Below are positions 47,330 through 58,072 of a DNA stretch of 64,000 bases, piece after piece. Numbering within the stretch: position 1 is the first letter of the stretch; every line of letters begins with the position of its first letter. The position numbers and the translations under genes are program-made. The notes below the pieces were generated by a model, which did no database searches, was not told the origin of the DNA, and saw only the letters and a program-made list of their open reading frames with translations. This DNA is from Saprospiraceae bacterium (GTDB taxonomy: Bacteria > Bacteroidota > Bacteroidia > Chitinophagales > Saprospiraceae), in assembly GCA_016717145.1 (NCBI GenBank), contig JADKGD010000002.1, forward strand, positions 1 to 64,000, given 5' to 3'.

Positions 47330-48654
47330 TTATATTTTTTCTCTTTCTTTCTTATACAGATCCCAATCAAATTGGTTCAAGTACTCAATTCCTGCTTTTA
47401 CACCTTGTAAAAAAAGATCTTTTTTTTCTTCATCTTCCATAGCGAAGTTTAACCAGCCAAAACCAGAGACATTTATATTTCTTACACAAAATTTTTTATA
47501 AAAATTATTTTTTCTAAGAAAATCTTTGTCAGAATGATATCTTATAGTGTTAAATATTTTATAGACATAGGATACTATGCTTTTGAAAATATCTTCTTGG
47601 GGTGCCATGCCTTCATCCAATACAAGCCCTATAACAGGCATTCTAGGCGTCTTAATGCCGGGAATATGAAAAATATTGATGGGGAAATTTGATACAACAC
47701 CTCCATCAACAAAAAGCTCTCTTCCCGATAGACTTCATCAAAACCTATGGCTTGCCATTTATCCTGAACTATTTTTGATCTGGAGTCTCTATTGTTTATA
47801 GAAAAAGTTTCAAAAAAAACAGGAATACTCATGCTTGCCCTGACAAAATCACCCGGATTAACATCGTCACCTAGTCCGTACATCGGCATATCTTCGGGAA
47901 ATTGGACCTTTATACCATTAGTGATGTCACAAGCTATCAAAGTCAGGTCTGAAGAAGGAATGTCACCATTGTTTCTGGGATACACTAAATGATCAGGGCT
48001 CAAATAGGCCTTTTTTTTCAAATCCTTAAATGTTTGTACGCCATTCTCTTTTAAAACGTCAATCATCCATTTATGAAAAACATTACCCCGACATAGTCCC
48101 CATTTTCGAAATCTGAACCGATTCCATAACCATGCAATATTAAAACAAACCAGTACTAATATACCAAGTAAGGAGAGGATAAAGAAGGCAAATGTTTGAT
48201 TAAAATGTATCGCAGTAAGTATCAGACCTATAATAATCAGTGCCAAAAAACCCAGTAACAATGTAGCTAATTTTTTAAAAAATCCCGAAAATTTTAGTGC
48301 ACGTTTAACAAAATTATGTCCATCTGCAAAATCTGAAAAGTTGACTTTATCCAGCTCTTCAAGAATAATTTCCGACTTGGTTTCATGTTTTTCACCGACA
48401 GCTGCCAATAGCATTGCATTGATAGCTCCTGCACTTGTACCTGCCAGCCTCCAAAACCTAATGCCTGCTTTTTCAAGAATAAAAGTAAATCCTACCAAAG
48501 CAATTCCAAGAAGCCCACCACCTTCCTGTACGAGATTTACATATTGGTTACCTTTTTTATCTATTACATCGCTGAACTTTTTTTTTCGTTCTTTAATAGA
48601 CTTTGCAGTTTCTACATAAGTTTTAACCTCCTTATCGTCCAAAAATTTATTCAT
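47330..48654 (-). pseudogene. Patatin-like phospholipase with membrane segments, one frameshift
   Basis: The N-terminal piece (47629-48654) has the oxyanion loop 'QEGGGLLG', the nucleophile elbow 'GTSAG' and two membrane segments (about residues 130-175) inserted in the patatin domain. The frame breaks near 47718; adding one A gives 'YRERELFVDGGVVSNFPIN', which supplies the catalytic Asp of the DGG motif, and leads into the C-terminal piece (47330-47641). The restored protein is about 442 aa. Patatins hydrolyse acyl ester bonds of lipids. It is followed by nothing on its strand for 26 bp and preceded by a metallophosphoesterase gene. Confidence 0.8.
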
Positions 48655-48755
48655 TTGTTTTGATTTTCTTTGATGAGAAATAAAATTTCAAGATTACTAA
48701 AAGATATGAATCGTCTCAGAATGGCTATACAATTTGTAATATTAGTTCCTGAATA

Positions 48756-49831
48756 TCAATCCAATACAAGGTTTCCAATATACGATTCTTCAAGGACAAC
48801 TTTTTCGATAACATTTTTTTCTTTGTTGATTCCCCACTTAATCAGTTTGATATATGCTTTGTCTATTTCAATGCCTGTGATATCGCCGTCTTTGAAGATA
48901 CAGCAACCGGTATTGAAGATAATAGGAAGAGGTTTAGGTGCCCTACAAACCCCATTTTCTGCCATCTTCTTTTTTATGACAGCCACATATTCATTTATTT
49001 TTTCAATAATTGCCTGTACTCCATAAAATACTGGATTCAATTTTAAAGTGCTTATGGATATCTTATTTGTTTCAGCGACCTGTTTTAAATTAGACACTTC
49101 AACCTGTAGCTTTTTTTCGTAGGAATCTACTACAGTACTTCCACCCCAAAGTGGTCTATGCGTATGCCCAAATATTAATATCAGGTTTTTTTGTTTTGAT
49201 GTCCAGTTGTAAAAGGCATTTTCATCTTTTCTATCGCACAATAACTTTCATAATTTACAGTCCGGCTTTTTTTGACCACATCATTCAAACACCATCTGTA
49301 AAGTGGTAAGCCGATATATTCAAATAAATTAGTAACAATAGGTAAATAACCCTGATGACCATGTGTCAGCAGTATATCCGGAAGATGGCCGTATTGCAAA
49401 AGTATTCCTTCATATACCGTTAACCCCGGAAAATACCTGTGCAAGTGATCCTTTACTGTATTTTGATTTTCATATTGACTGTCATGATTGCCAAAAACTC
49501 TAAAGTATCTGTTCTTTTTATGAAATTCAGCTTCTTTATTGAGATGAATGGTATTCATTTCAAGCACATTGTTAATACTCCAATTTTCTTTAAGTTCTTC
49601 TATATCTCCAAGATGAATTAATACAAAATCATTAACTATATAATAGGACAATGCTTTAAAATAAGATGCTTGATTCAAATTGGAAAAGTCATCAGCCTTA
49701 TCCCATAAACCGCGATGTAAATCAGAGAAAATAATAAATTTTGCATCATGACCAATATTCAATTTTATTAGTTTTTTTTGCTCTTTATCACTAAGGAGTT
49801 GATTCATTCTGTTTTCCAATCTAGTGGCCAT
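48756..49831 (-). pseudogene. Calcineurin-like metallophosphoesterase, one frameshift
   Basis: The N-terminal piece (49181-49831) carries 'FSDLHRG' (DxH), 'HLGDIEE' (GD), 'VFGNHDSQ' (GNHD) and 'LLTHGHQG'. The last metal motif, 'FGHTHRP', is in the second piece (48756-49241) in another frame. One A added to the A4 run near 49227 joins them as 'CAIEKDENAFYNWTSKQKN'. The restored protein of about 358 aa has all five metal motifs, so it should be an active phosphodiesterase. It lies between the patatin and FAD-oxidase genes on the same strand. Substrate unknown. Confidence 0.8.
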
Positions 49832-49903
49832 ATTTGTTATATTAAATTAGTTCTTATTAATAATTAATTTTGTCCCTATCTAAATTTTATTAAATCAATA
49901 AAT

Positions 49904-50199
49904 TTAAACACTTACAAACGTTGCGGCATATTTTGACATTGCCATTGCAGTCGCCTGGCAGTTTGCCCAGAGATTGCTCGGCCAAACGCTTGTATCTGCA
50001 ACAAAAGATTTTTCAATCCGTGTACTTCACATTGACTATTTACTGCGCCTTTTGATGGATCATCACTCATTCTGTTGCCTCCCTGTGGATGTGCTGAGCC
50101 TAGTGTAATGTCATTGCTCCAGCCTGTATCTATTAGCACTTCTATCGCCTTTACTAATGTTGTAAACTGTTTTTCAGTAAAAAATTTTAATTGGCCCAT
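49904..50199 (-). pseudogene. C-terminal remnant of a GMC oxidoreductase
   Basis: Only the GMC_oxred_C domain is present: 'GSAHPQGGNRMSDDPSKGAV' with the conserved HPxGxxxM pattern, 'CEVHGLKNL', and, after a one-base shift near 50000, 'VADTSVWPSNLWANCQAT' and 'AMAMSKYAATF'. The FAD-binding domain of about 400-500 residues that should precede it is absent; the oxidase gene lies 22 bp upstream instead. Either the 5' part was deleted or the assembly lost it. The family oxidises alcohols or sterols using FAD. Confidence 0.75.
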
Positions 50200-50220
50200 T
50201 AACTTGTGATTTATTCAATT

Positions 50221-51668
50221 TTAATTAGATAGTCCGGTGGAATTGGAAAAAGGATTATTAAATACACCGGTTGAATTCAAAACCTTGCTTACTTCCTTCC
50301 ATTGATCAAGTGCAGGATACATGGCTTTTACACTATTTGCACTTAGATAGTTGTATTGACCCCAGTGCATTCTGCTTTGCAAAGCATACATAGCCTTTTC
50401 TATAGCACTGTACATTTCTTTCGCACCGAAAGTATCTTTGGCCATTATAATCTCTGCCATACAGGTATCCTGGCCATACATAGGGAGATAAAAATCCATT
50501 TGATGATGCAACAAACCTCAAAGCGACAGGAGCAGAATGGTATAGTTTTTTTTCAATTTTGTTTTTTTCAATGACCTTCAACATTTCATCAATACTGTCA
50601 ATGTAATGATTATCTTTCATATTAAAACCTATCTCAGATGAATATGAAGGAATATAGTTTGCATCCCCGATATGGAATACTTTATAACTTTTGTTTATAA
50701 AGACGTCCCCGGCAAGACTTTTTAAAGTACTGTCGATAAGCTCATCAGAACTGGATTTAAACAGATTAAAAATAAAATTAATTATGCCTTTCCTGTTTAT
50801 TCTGGCTAATAATTCTACAAATGGTTTTCTTCTCTTTTCTTCAATATTTTCAGATCCATTTGGTTGGTATAAGTTTCTGACAGTTATCACACAAAGATGA
50901 TCCCCATCCTTTCCGGGATGAGGATTGATCATAAGTTCGTAGTGAAAATTGTTTTTAAACACATCTCCTTTTATCAGATTTATTTTTTCAGACTTCCAGG
51001 ATGCCAATGAGCGTTCTTCTTTTAAATAAAATGCCTCTGTGACTTCAATAATAACCGAATAAATAATGCCAAGACATCCCAAACCCACAGAGACGGCATT
51101 ATAATATTTGTCATCCTGAATCAATATAAAATCAGGGTGCAGACTTTCAAATTTTGCCCGATTTGTAATACCTTTGCTTTTCTCAATTCTATATAATTTT
51201 CCTTCCGATCCAACCAGGTCATAGCTTAAAATCATTTCATAAAGTGGACCTTTGCCAATAGCACTCCATGTGTTGATGTCTGGCAAACGCCTGCAATGGT
51301 TTGCCATCAAATCCTCCCAACCAAGAGATAGCCAATCCTTCTGCATCCAACATAGTATTTAAAGCGCGAATGGTTGTTCCGGATTTGACCCTGACTAATT
51401 TTTTTAATTTTGCCTCACCATGTAACAACTCAATTTCAAGATCAAGCCTGCCTGTCAAAGCCTCAGGTAGTACCATCCTCCCATGCGTTGGACAAATAGC
51501 TGACCAGCTATGGCGTGAACCGCAAGCTTTAACATTTGAATTTTTCTTTTCCGCAATTTGAACTATGTTTATAAGATCAGAAAGATCCGAAGGCAAATAT
51601 GTCACTTCAGGAGTGATGTTTTGCTCTTCGATATGGTTAGACCATGGTCGGTGAAGAAAACTTTGCAT
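50221..51668 (-). pseudogene. FAD-linked oxidase of the aldonolactone oxidase type, three frameshifts
   Basis: N-terminal piece (to 51668): PCMH-type FAD domain with 'ACGSRHSWS', where the His is the usual covalent FAD site. Restoring one A twice near 51300 and 51257 gives 'GKTIAGVCQTSTHGSAIGKG', the second FAD motif. The middle piece (50333-51346) continues the FAD and substrate domain. Near 50500 one extra T breaks it from the C-terminal piece (50221-50514) with 'RMHWGQYNYLS', the conserved ALO C-terminal signature. About 480 aa restored. Relatives oxidise sugar lactones or alditols; the substrate is unknown. Confidence 0.8.
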
Positions 51669-51825
51669 GATGTAAAACTTAGTTGGTCATGAAAGAAAGT
51701 ATGCCATAGTTTATAGTCATTAACATTTTGCACTATGTTACCTCAAAAAGTAAATTACTTTAGGCACTAACAAAAATATTATATTTTATCAATATAGACT
51801 GGAAATAGTTAATAAAAAAATAGTT

Positions 51826-53113
51826 TTAAGCTTCCATCAAAAAATCTCTAAAATCTTCAAAATCAGCTGACAATTTATGTGCAATTTTTTCTTTATCAGC
51901 CAATGAAGAAAGTGCAGCAGGCACTTCTATCTTAATTTTTAATGTTTGTTCGACAACATCAATAAATTTTGCCGGATGGGCAGTCTCAAGGAAGATGCCA
52001 AGCTCATTACTTTTTAGATTTTCTAATGATTGATAAGCAATGGCACCGTGTGGATCACAGACATAGTCATATTTCTGATAGGCTTCTATCATGGATTTTT
52101 TAGTGTCCTCATCATTTAAATAAAACCCCGAAACATCATGTCTGATTAATTGCAAATTATCATCATAAAGATTGAGTATTCTGGTAAAGTTGCTTGGATT
52201 ACCTACGTCCATTGCGTTGCTGATCGTTGAAATTGAGGGCTTCGGATCAAATATGCCTGTTTTAAGATAATGAGGCACTATTTTATTGATATTGGTAGAA
52301 GCAATAAAATGTTTGACCGGCAAACCCATTTTTTTTGCCAACAAGCCGGCTGTCAGATTACCAAAATTACCACTAGGCACGCTAAACACCACATCTTTGT
52401 CATGCTTCATAACCTGTTTATACCCTTCAAAAAAATAAAAGCTTTGTGGAATAAGTCTTGCAATATTTATACTATTTGCAGAACTGAGCCGATATTTGCT
52501 ATTTAATTCTTTGTCAAGAAATGCTTGCTTTACTAAAGCCTGACAATCGTCAAATGTCCCCACTACTTCAAATGCTTTAATATTTTCTCCTAGTGTCGTC
52601 AGTTGTTTTTCCTGCAACTCGCTTACCTTACCACTCGGGTATAAAATAATTACCTCAACACCGGGAGTTTTATAAAACCCTGCGGCTACTGCTACGCCAG
52701 TGTCTCCTGAAGTAGCTACTAAGATCGTTATCGTTTTATTTTCGTCTTTAATAAAATATGACATTAATGAGGCCATAAACCGTGCACCAAAATCCTTAAA
52801 TGCCAGACTGGGGCCATGCCATAACTCCAGGGAAGCAATATGTTCATTTAACATAACTATCGGTGCAGGAAAATTAATGGCGCTGGTTACGATGTCCCTC
52901 ATATCCTGATAGGGGATATAGTCTCCTATCAAATTTTTGCTTACTTCAAAAGCGATTTCTTGAAAACTGAATGAATCAAGATGTTTTAAAAGTCTTTATG
53001 GAGAAGTGGTATCGATATTGGCATATAAAGTCCTTTATCAGAGCAAGTGACTGCATCACTGCCTCTTTAAGATAAACCTTTACTGCTCTGTTATTGGTAC
53101 TATATAGTTGCAT
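51826..53113 (-). pseudogene. thrC: Threonine synthase, two frameshifts near the N-terminus
   Basis: The intact piece (51826-52932) holds the PLP site 'LAFKDFGARF' with the Schiff-base Lys and 'VATSGDTGVAVA'. Upstream, three frames together encode the missing N-terminus from an ATG at 53113: 'MQLYSTNNRAVKV', 'SDKGLYMPISIPLLHKDF' and 'LKHLDSFSFQEIAFEVSKNL'. The restored length of about 429 aa fits ThrC. It makes threonine from O-phosphohomoserine. Third in the thrA-thrB-thrC order. Essential for threonine synthesis, so error in the sequence is more likely than decay. Confidence 0.85.
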
Positions 53114-53122
53114 ATGCTAAAA

Positions 53123-54058
53123 TTAAAATCGTATTGCTCCTTCTTGATTTATTTTTGAAAGGTAGGTATTTATATCCAGTCTTTTGGTCTTGTAAAGTTT
53201 TATAGCAGCCTCAATGACAGATTCAGCCTTAATACTATTGTCACATAATGCAAACATCGAAGGCCCTGCACCACTTATGCTAAATCCGAGCGCACCGGCT
53301 GACATTGCCAATTCTTTCATCTCGTAAAAGTGAGGTATCAGATGCGCTCGTTGTGGCTCCACAAGTAAATCCTGTAATGATCTTGAAATCAAACCATAAT
53401 CTGATGTATACATACCTGCAATAAATGCCCCAAGATTGCCTTGCTGCTTAATTACATCATTAAACTTGACTTCCGGATTTAGAATATTGCGGGAATCGCG
53501 TGTCAATACTTCTACGTGTGGATATATGATCGCGACATACAATCCTGAAGGAATATGCAGTTTTTTAATGTCAAGCGTCTCATTGTCTCTAATCAGGATC
53601 ATACCACCTAAAAGCGACGGACCTACATTGTCTGCATGAAAAGCCCCATCGGCTATTTGTTCACCTTCTACTGCAAAACGCAACAAATCATACTTTGTAA
53701 GCCCTGTCCTAAGAAATTCACTTACTGCAAATACACCACCTGCAGCGCTGGCAGCTGACGAACCCAGACCACTTCCGAAAGGCATTTTTTTATGTATCTA
53801 CATTTCTAAAGGACGGTCGGCTTCTCCTATATGTTCCAGTAATCTATACGCAGCAAAACCAGCGGTATTTTTCTTCACTTCATATGGTAGCTTATTTCCG
53901 GCCCCTGTTATTTGATTGATAATTAGGCCGGGCGTACTTCCCTCTCTTATGATAATCTCATCTCCTGGTTGCTCTAATGCAAATCCAAGGATGTCAAAAC
54001 CCACCGCCACATTTGCAACAGACGCAGGAGCAAATACTTTTAATCCTGGCTTTCCCAT
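53123..54058 (-). pseudogene. thrB: Homoserine kinase with one in-frame amber codon
   Basis: Both halves are in the same frame: 53798-54058 ('FAPASVANVAVGFDILGFAL', the GHMP N-terminal motif) and 53123-53785 ('MPFGSGLGSSAASAAGGV', the GHMP phosphate-binding loop). Only a TAG at 53798-53800 separates 'RPLEM' from 'IHKKMPFG'. The whole is about 311 aa, normal for ThrB, a GHMP kinase that phosphorylates homoserine. TAG is used as a normal stop elsewhere in the window (greA, the PRTase gene), so recoding is unlikely. 10 bp before thrC. Confidence 0.85.
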
Positions 54059-54134
54059 TGTATTTTCTTATTATAAAACTCATAGATACCAATTTGATTC
54101 TTACTTGAAGATGTTAAAAAGTGAATATAATATT

Positions 54135-56450
54135 CTAATTGCCTGCACTAATGATTTCAGCAAAAATACCTGCAGCCGTTACTTCAGCACCTGCGCCAGG
54201 ACCTCTCACCACTAATGGTCGCTGTTTGTACCTTTGTGTAGTAAATACGATCATATTGTCGCTGCCACCAAGATTAAAAAATGGGCTATCTTGTTTGACA
54301 ATTTGTATACCACAGGAGACATTGCCATTTTCGGTTCTGGCTTCGAAACGTAATAGACCATTTTCAGCCTTTGCTTTCTTTAGAAGATCTGTAAAATACT
54401 CATCTCCCAGCCTTAATACTTCAAAAAATGTTTCAACATCTTTAGCTTTCAAACAATTCTCAGGCAATATTGGATTTATGACAACGTCTGTTGTCTCTAC
54501 AATATAGCCGGATTCACGGGCCAGTATGGTAATCTTTCTGGCTACATCAGCTCCTGATAAATCGTCTCTAGGATCGGGTTCAGTATATCCAAGGACTTTT
54601 GCATCATTAACTAAGCTACTAAATGATTTACTTCCGTCAAAATTATTGAAAATGAACGATACCGATCCTGAAAGTACTGCTTCTATTCTGATAATATGGT
54701 CCCCACTATGAATCAGATTCCTTAAAGTAGAAATAACAGGCAATCCCGCACCTACATTTGTCTCAAAAAGAAACTGAACATTGTTTTCTTTGGCCAGTTG
54801 TTTTAAATGGTTATACTGTTTATAAGCGGATGAAGCGGCCACTTTATTAGGTGTTGCAACAGAAATACTAGCCTTGAATATTTGTTCATAAAGTTCAGGA
54901 ATCTTGTTGTCTGAGGTATTGTCAATAAATATGGAATTGCTAAGATTCATTTCTATCATTTTGCTTACAAATGCCTGACTATCTGACATATCTGAACTTT
55001 GAAGCAGTGTTTCCTTCCAATTCTGAATATCAATTCCATCTTCAGCAAAAATCATTTTTTTTGTATTCGCCAATCCCGATATAGTGATTTCAAGCCCATT
55101 TTGAATTTTTAGATTTTCTCTTTGAAAAGAAATATTCAATTCCGAGCTACCCTGTGCTATTGCAATGACATTGATTCCATTTTTTCCTAAGCCTTCAAAA
55201 AGACGTCCGGCCACACCAGGTACATTTTTCATTTGTTCTCCAACAATAGCAACAACACAAAGACCTGATTGCGCTTTGATAGGTTCGATCAGCCCATCTT
55301 CAATTTCTTTAGCAAATTTTTCAGAAATTGCTTCGACGGCTTGATTGGTTTCTTTCTCGCTGATGGCAATGCTGATAGAATGTTCTGATGAAGCCTGTGT
55401 AATTAGAATCACATTTATTTTTTCTTTCCCCAAAGCTGAGAAAAGCCTTGCTGAAACACCGGGTACTCCCATCATACCACTTCCTTGCAATCTGATTAAT
55501 GCCAAGCCAGTCAACGAACTAATACCTTTGATGGTTGATTTAAAACCGGGATCATGTTCTTTATGTATGAGCGTTCCTGTAAAGGTGGGGTTAAAGGTAT
55601 TTCTGATATAAATTGGAATACCTTTTTTAAGTGCCGGCTGAATCGTTGGTGGGTATATAACTTTAGCTCCAAAATGTGACATTTCCATTGCCTCAGAATA
55701 ACTAAGTCTTGGAATGGTAAATGCTTTTTTCACTTTCCTTGGATCACAGGTTAGTACACCATCTACATCAGTCCATATCTCTAAAACTTCAGCATTTAGT
55801 GCTCCGGCCAGGATGGCTGCCGTATAATCAGAACCACCGCGCCCAAGTGTTGTGGTTAATCCACCTGTATCGGAACCAATAAAACCTGTGACAATATGTA
55901 CCTGATCCGGATTATCATTATAATATTCCTGAATGGTCGAATCTGTCAATTTGAAATTTACTTTAGCAGACCCAAAATCTTTATTCGTCTTGATTATTTT
56001 TCTCGCATCTAAATAATGAGCATCAATACCGTGCTCTTTCATTGCAGCAGCAATTATGTAATTTGCATTTCTCTCCCCAAAACTTAATACATAATCCATA
56101 GTTCTGGGAGAAACTTCCCGCACTAAAAAGATTCCTTTAAGTAAATCTCTTAGAGTATCATGGTTGTCATCCAGACCAATACTTATGTCATCATAAGCAC
56201 CATCCGAAAGGAGTTCTTTGGCAGCAGCTGCATGCCTGTCTTTAAACTGATGAAATAATGCAATATACTTGTCTTTGCCCTGACTGGCTAGTTCACTCAT
56301 CTCAATAAGCATATCTGTAATTCCCCCAAAAGCAGAAAAAACTATTGTAATCTTTTCCCCAGCATCTATGCGTGGTTTTACTATCTCAACGATATTACTG
56401 ATCCTATCTGCACTTGCAACAGAAGATCCTCCAAATTTTAAAACGTTCAT
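54135..56450 (-). CDS. thrA: Bifunctional aspartate kinase/homoserine dehydrogenase, with an internal gap
   Basis: The 771-aa protein has the aspartokinase start 'KFGGSSVASADRI', 'GRGGSDYTA' and two ACT domains ('GVPGVSARLFSAL', 'NVPGVAGRLFEGL'), then a homoserine dehydrogenase domain with 'ATPNKVAAS', 'GAGLPVISTLRNL' and 'DPRDDLSGADVARKITILAR' (catalytic Asp/Lys). Between 'SSELNIS' and 'GLANTKKMIF' about 44 residues are missing compared with normal ThrA, including the GxGxxG NAD(P)-binding loop. The frame is not broken. First gene of the threonine operon, 76 bp before thrB. Confidence 0.92.
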   Translation of the reverse strand: MNVLKFGGSSVASADRISNIVEIVKPRIDAGEKITIVFSAFGGITDMLIEMSELASQGKDKYIALFHQFKDRHAAAAKELLSDGAYDDISIGLDDNHDTLRDLLKGIFLVREVSPRTMDYVLSFGERNANYIIAAAMKEHGIDAHYLDARKIIKTNKDFGSAKVNFKLTDSTIQEYYNDNPDQVHIVTGFIGSDTGGLTTTLGRGGSDYTAAILAGALNAEVLEIWTDVDGVLTCDPRKVKKAFTIPRLSYSEAMEMSHFGAKVIYPPTIQPALKKGIPIYIRNTFNPTFTGTLIHKEHDPGFKSTIKGISSLTGLALIRLQGSGMMGVPGVSARLFSALGKEKINVILITQASSEHSISIAISEKETNQAVEAISEKFAKEIEDGLIEPIKAQSGLCVVAIVGEQMKNVPGVAGRLFEGLGKNGINVIAIAQGSSELNISFQRENLKIQNGLEITISGLANTKKMIFAEDGIDIQNWKETLLQSSDMSDSQAFVSKMIEMNLSNSIFIDNTSDNKIPELYEQIFKASISVATPNKVAASSAYKQYNHLKQLAKENNVQFLFETNVGAGLPVISTLRNLIHSGDHIIRIEAVLSGSVSFIFNNFDGSKSFSSLVNDAKVLGYTEPDPRDDLSGADVARKITILARESGYIVETTDVVINPILPENCLKAKDVETFFEVLRLGDEYFTDLLKKAKAENGLLRFEARTENGNVSCGIQIVKQDSPFFNLGGSDNMIVFTTQRYKQRPLVVRGPGAGAEVTAAGIFAEIISAGN

Positions 56451-56650
56451 CTGATTCTTATTAAACTAATACCCCAAATAAAGGTGCAAAATTACAATTA
56501 AAAGCACTATTTGTAGTACAATATGGTAACGAATTGTGCATAAAAGCAATTAGATCTTGGACAAAAAGGAATTTAATTACTATTCTCCATTGCAACCAAG
56601 TCAATCTAAGCATGAGGCAGAAATGAATCATCTATGTGTGATATGGTCAT

Positions 56651-57979
56651 TTATATCTTTATAAACCGAAGTGGAGCCAAGGGATATCCGGAAATACATT
56701 TAACGAAGTAAATTCCTTTTTCAAGGTTTCCCATATAAAAAATTTTTTCCTTTTCGTTATTCATATAAGAAAATTGTTTAACAATTTTTCCTAACTCATC
56801 CGCGATAATAAAATAATGCTCATCATTTAAAGTGCCAAAATTAAAAGTTATATTATCGAAACCCGGATTTGGAAATAAAGATCCCGCTTCAGCGTCCTGA
56901 AAGGTTTCAATTCCTGATACAGAACATGATTCGGAAATAAAATCAACCGTAATCTGCTTAAGGGAATCCAGCAAATCATATAACATGGTCCCAGGACAAG
57001 ATGTGTAATTTGGGGCACACCCATTTTTATGACCGGAAATATTATTCATTTGACCACTATGAGACAATATTGGCCCCGTGCCGAATGGAGAAATGTTTTC
57101 TTTGCAACTCTTCCAGAAACAATTTTTAAGTGCATTTATTGCTGCTGAAGAGGGCTTTTTATTTTCGAAATTACCCATAACACATATACCCATTGTATTG
57201 CTATTATAACCACACATATGAGCTCCTTTAACATTATCTCCACCACCGCGGCCAGTATAAATTACTCCCTCCGGATCAATAAGCCAATTATATCCTATAT
57301 CCTGCCAACCATTTGTAAAAACATGAAAATCAAATATTGATGCTACAACTCCTTTCCAATTTGAACTTACATTTGTCCCGGCACTATGGTGTACTATAAG
57401 GTGGGTCACATCCGTATAAGATGCTGGTGCAATAAAAATATTTTCGTCCAATCCAAAAGAAACACCCCATTCAATTCTGGATACGTATGGCGGAATAGGG
57501 CATTCACAATCTGAACGACTATTTTTTTCTGGTATTAATGGTTTTAAAAACGAATCATACTTTTGTGGTTGAGGTGAAAAGATATGGATCTTACCGTTTA
57601 ACTTTTCTATATTAACGTCTTTGCTAAATTGTAGTTCAAAATCCAGTCTGCCTGCTTCATCTATCGACAGATATATGATCTCACTTACAAATTTATTTTC
57701 AGATTTCTCTTCAGTAAATGGTATAATCTTGTATTCTCTATGCGAAGTTTTCATGATGCCCATGATATCGGCGTCATTCATTTCATTTCCCTCCAATAAA
57801 ATGGAAACTGCTACGAAGTCATGAGCCTCAAGCAGTGAAATGTCAATAGATTGCCTTAAGATTCCAAATCCGTCTGTTTTTAGAATGAGTGGCAGATCGA
57901 TACTTGTGTGCTGCCCTTTCAAAAATAAAGAAACGAATAAAAAAGTTCCTGACAACAACACTGGTAAAAATAGTTTCAT
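56651..57979 (-). CDS. T9SS-exported peptidoglycan-recognition-type amidase
   Basis: The 442-aa protein has a signal peptide, an N-terminal beta domain (about 25-145), and a PGRP/amidase_2 domain (about 165-340). Zinc ligands are visible: His in 'VHHSAG' (197/198), His317 in 'SGHKNGCAP' and Cys328 in 'TSCPG'; 'SRIEWGVSF' and 'NWLIDPEGVIYTGRGG' are typical PGRP. N-acetylmuramoyl-L-alanine amidase activity is expected. The last ~75 residues ('LFPNPGFDNITFNFG', 'EKGIYFVKCIS') are a T9SS sorting domain, so it should act outside the cell, perhaps on other bacteria. Confidence 0.88.
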   Translation of the reverse strand: MKLFLPVLLSGTFLFVSLFLKGQHTSIDLPLILKTDGFGILRQSIDISLLEAHDFVAVSILLEGNEMNDADIMGIMKTSHREYKIIPFTEEKSENKFVSEIIYLSIDEAGRLDFELQFSKDVNIEKLNGKIHIFSPQPQKYDSFLKPLIPEKNSRSDCECPIPPYVSRIEWGVSFGLDENIFIAPASYTDVTHLIVHHSAGTNVSSNWKGVVASIFDFHVFTNGWQDIGYNWLIDPEGVIYTGRGGGDNVKGAHMCGYNSNTMGICVMGNFENKKPSSAAINALKNCFWKSCKENISPFGTGPILSHSGQMNNISGHKNGCAPNYTSCPGTMLYDLLDSLKQITVDFISESCSVSGIETFQDAEAGSLFPNPGFDNITFNFGTLNDEHYFIIADELGKIVKQFSYMNNEKEKIFYMGNLEKGIYFVKCISGYPLAPLRFIKI

Positions 57980-58020
57980 TTATTATTAAATTACGTTTGT
58001 ACTACATTAATCAAGAAAAT

Positions 58021-58051
58021 AAAAAAGGCCTCCAATTATGAAAGCCTTTTT
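58021..58051. terminator. Bidirectional hairpin between the peroxidase and amidase genes
   Basis: AAAAAGGC (58022-58029) pairs with GCCTTTTT (58044-58051) around a 14-nt loop; on the minus strand it follows the peroxidase stop by about 20 bp and ends in a T-run. Confidence 0.65.
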
Positions 58052-58072
58052 ATACTTATACATACCCAAACA

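Noticed and set aside
53798..53800. Reassigned or suppressed TAG codon
   Set aside because: TAG terminates greA and the winged-helix/PRTase gene normally and no suppressor tRNA is seen in the window.
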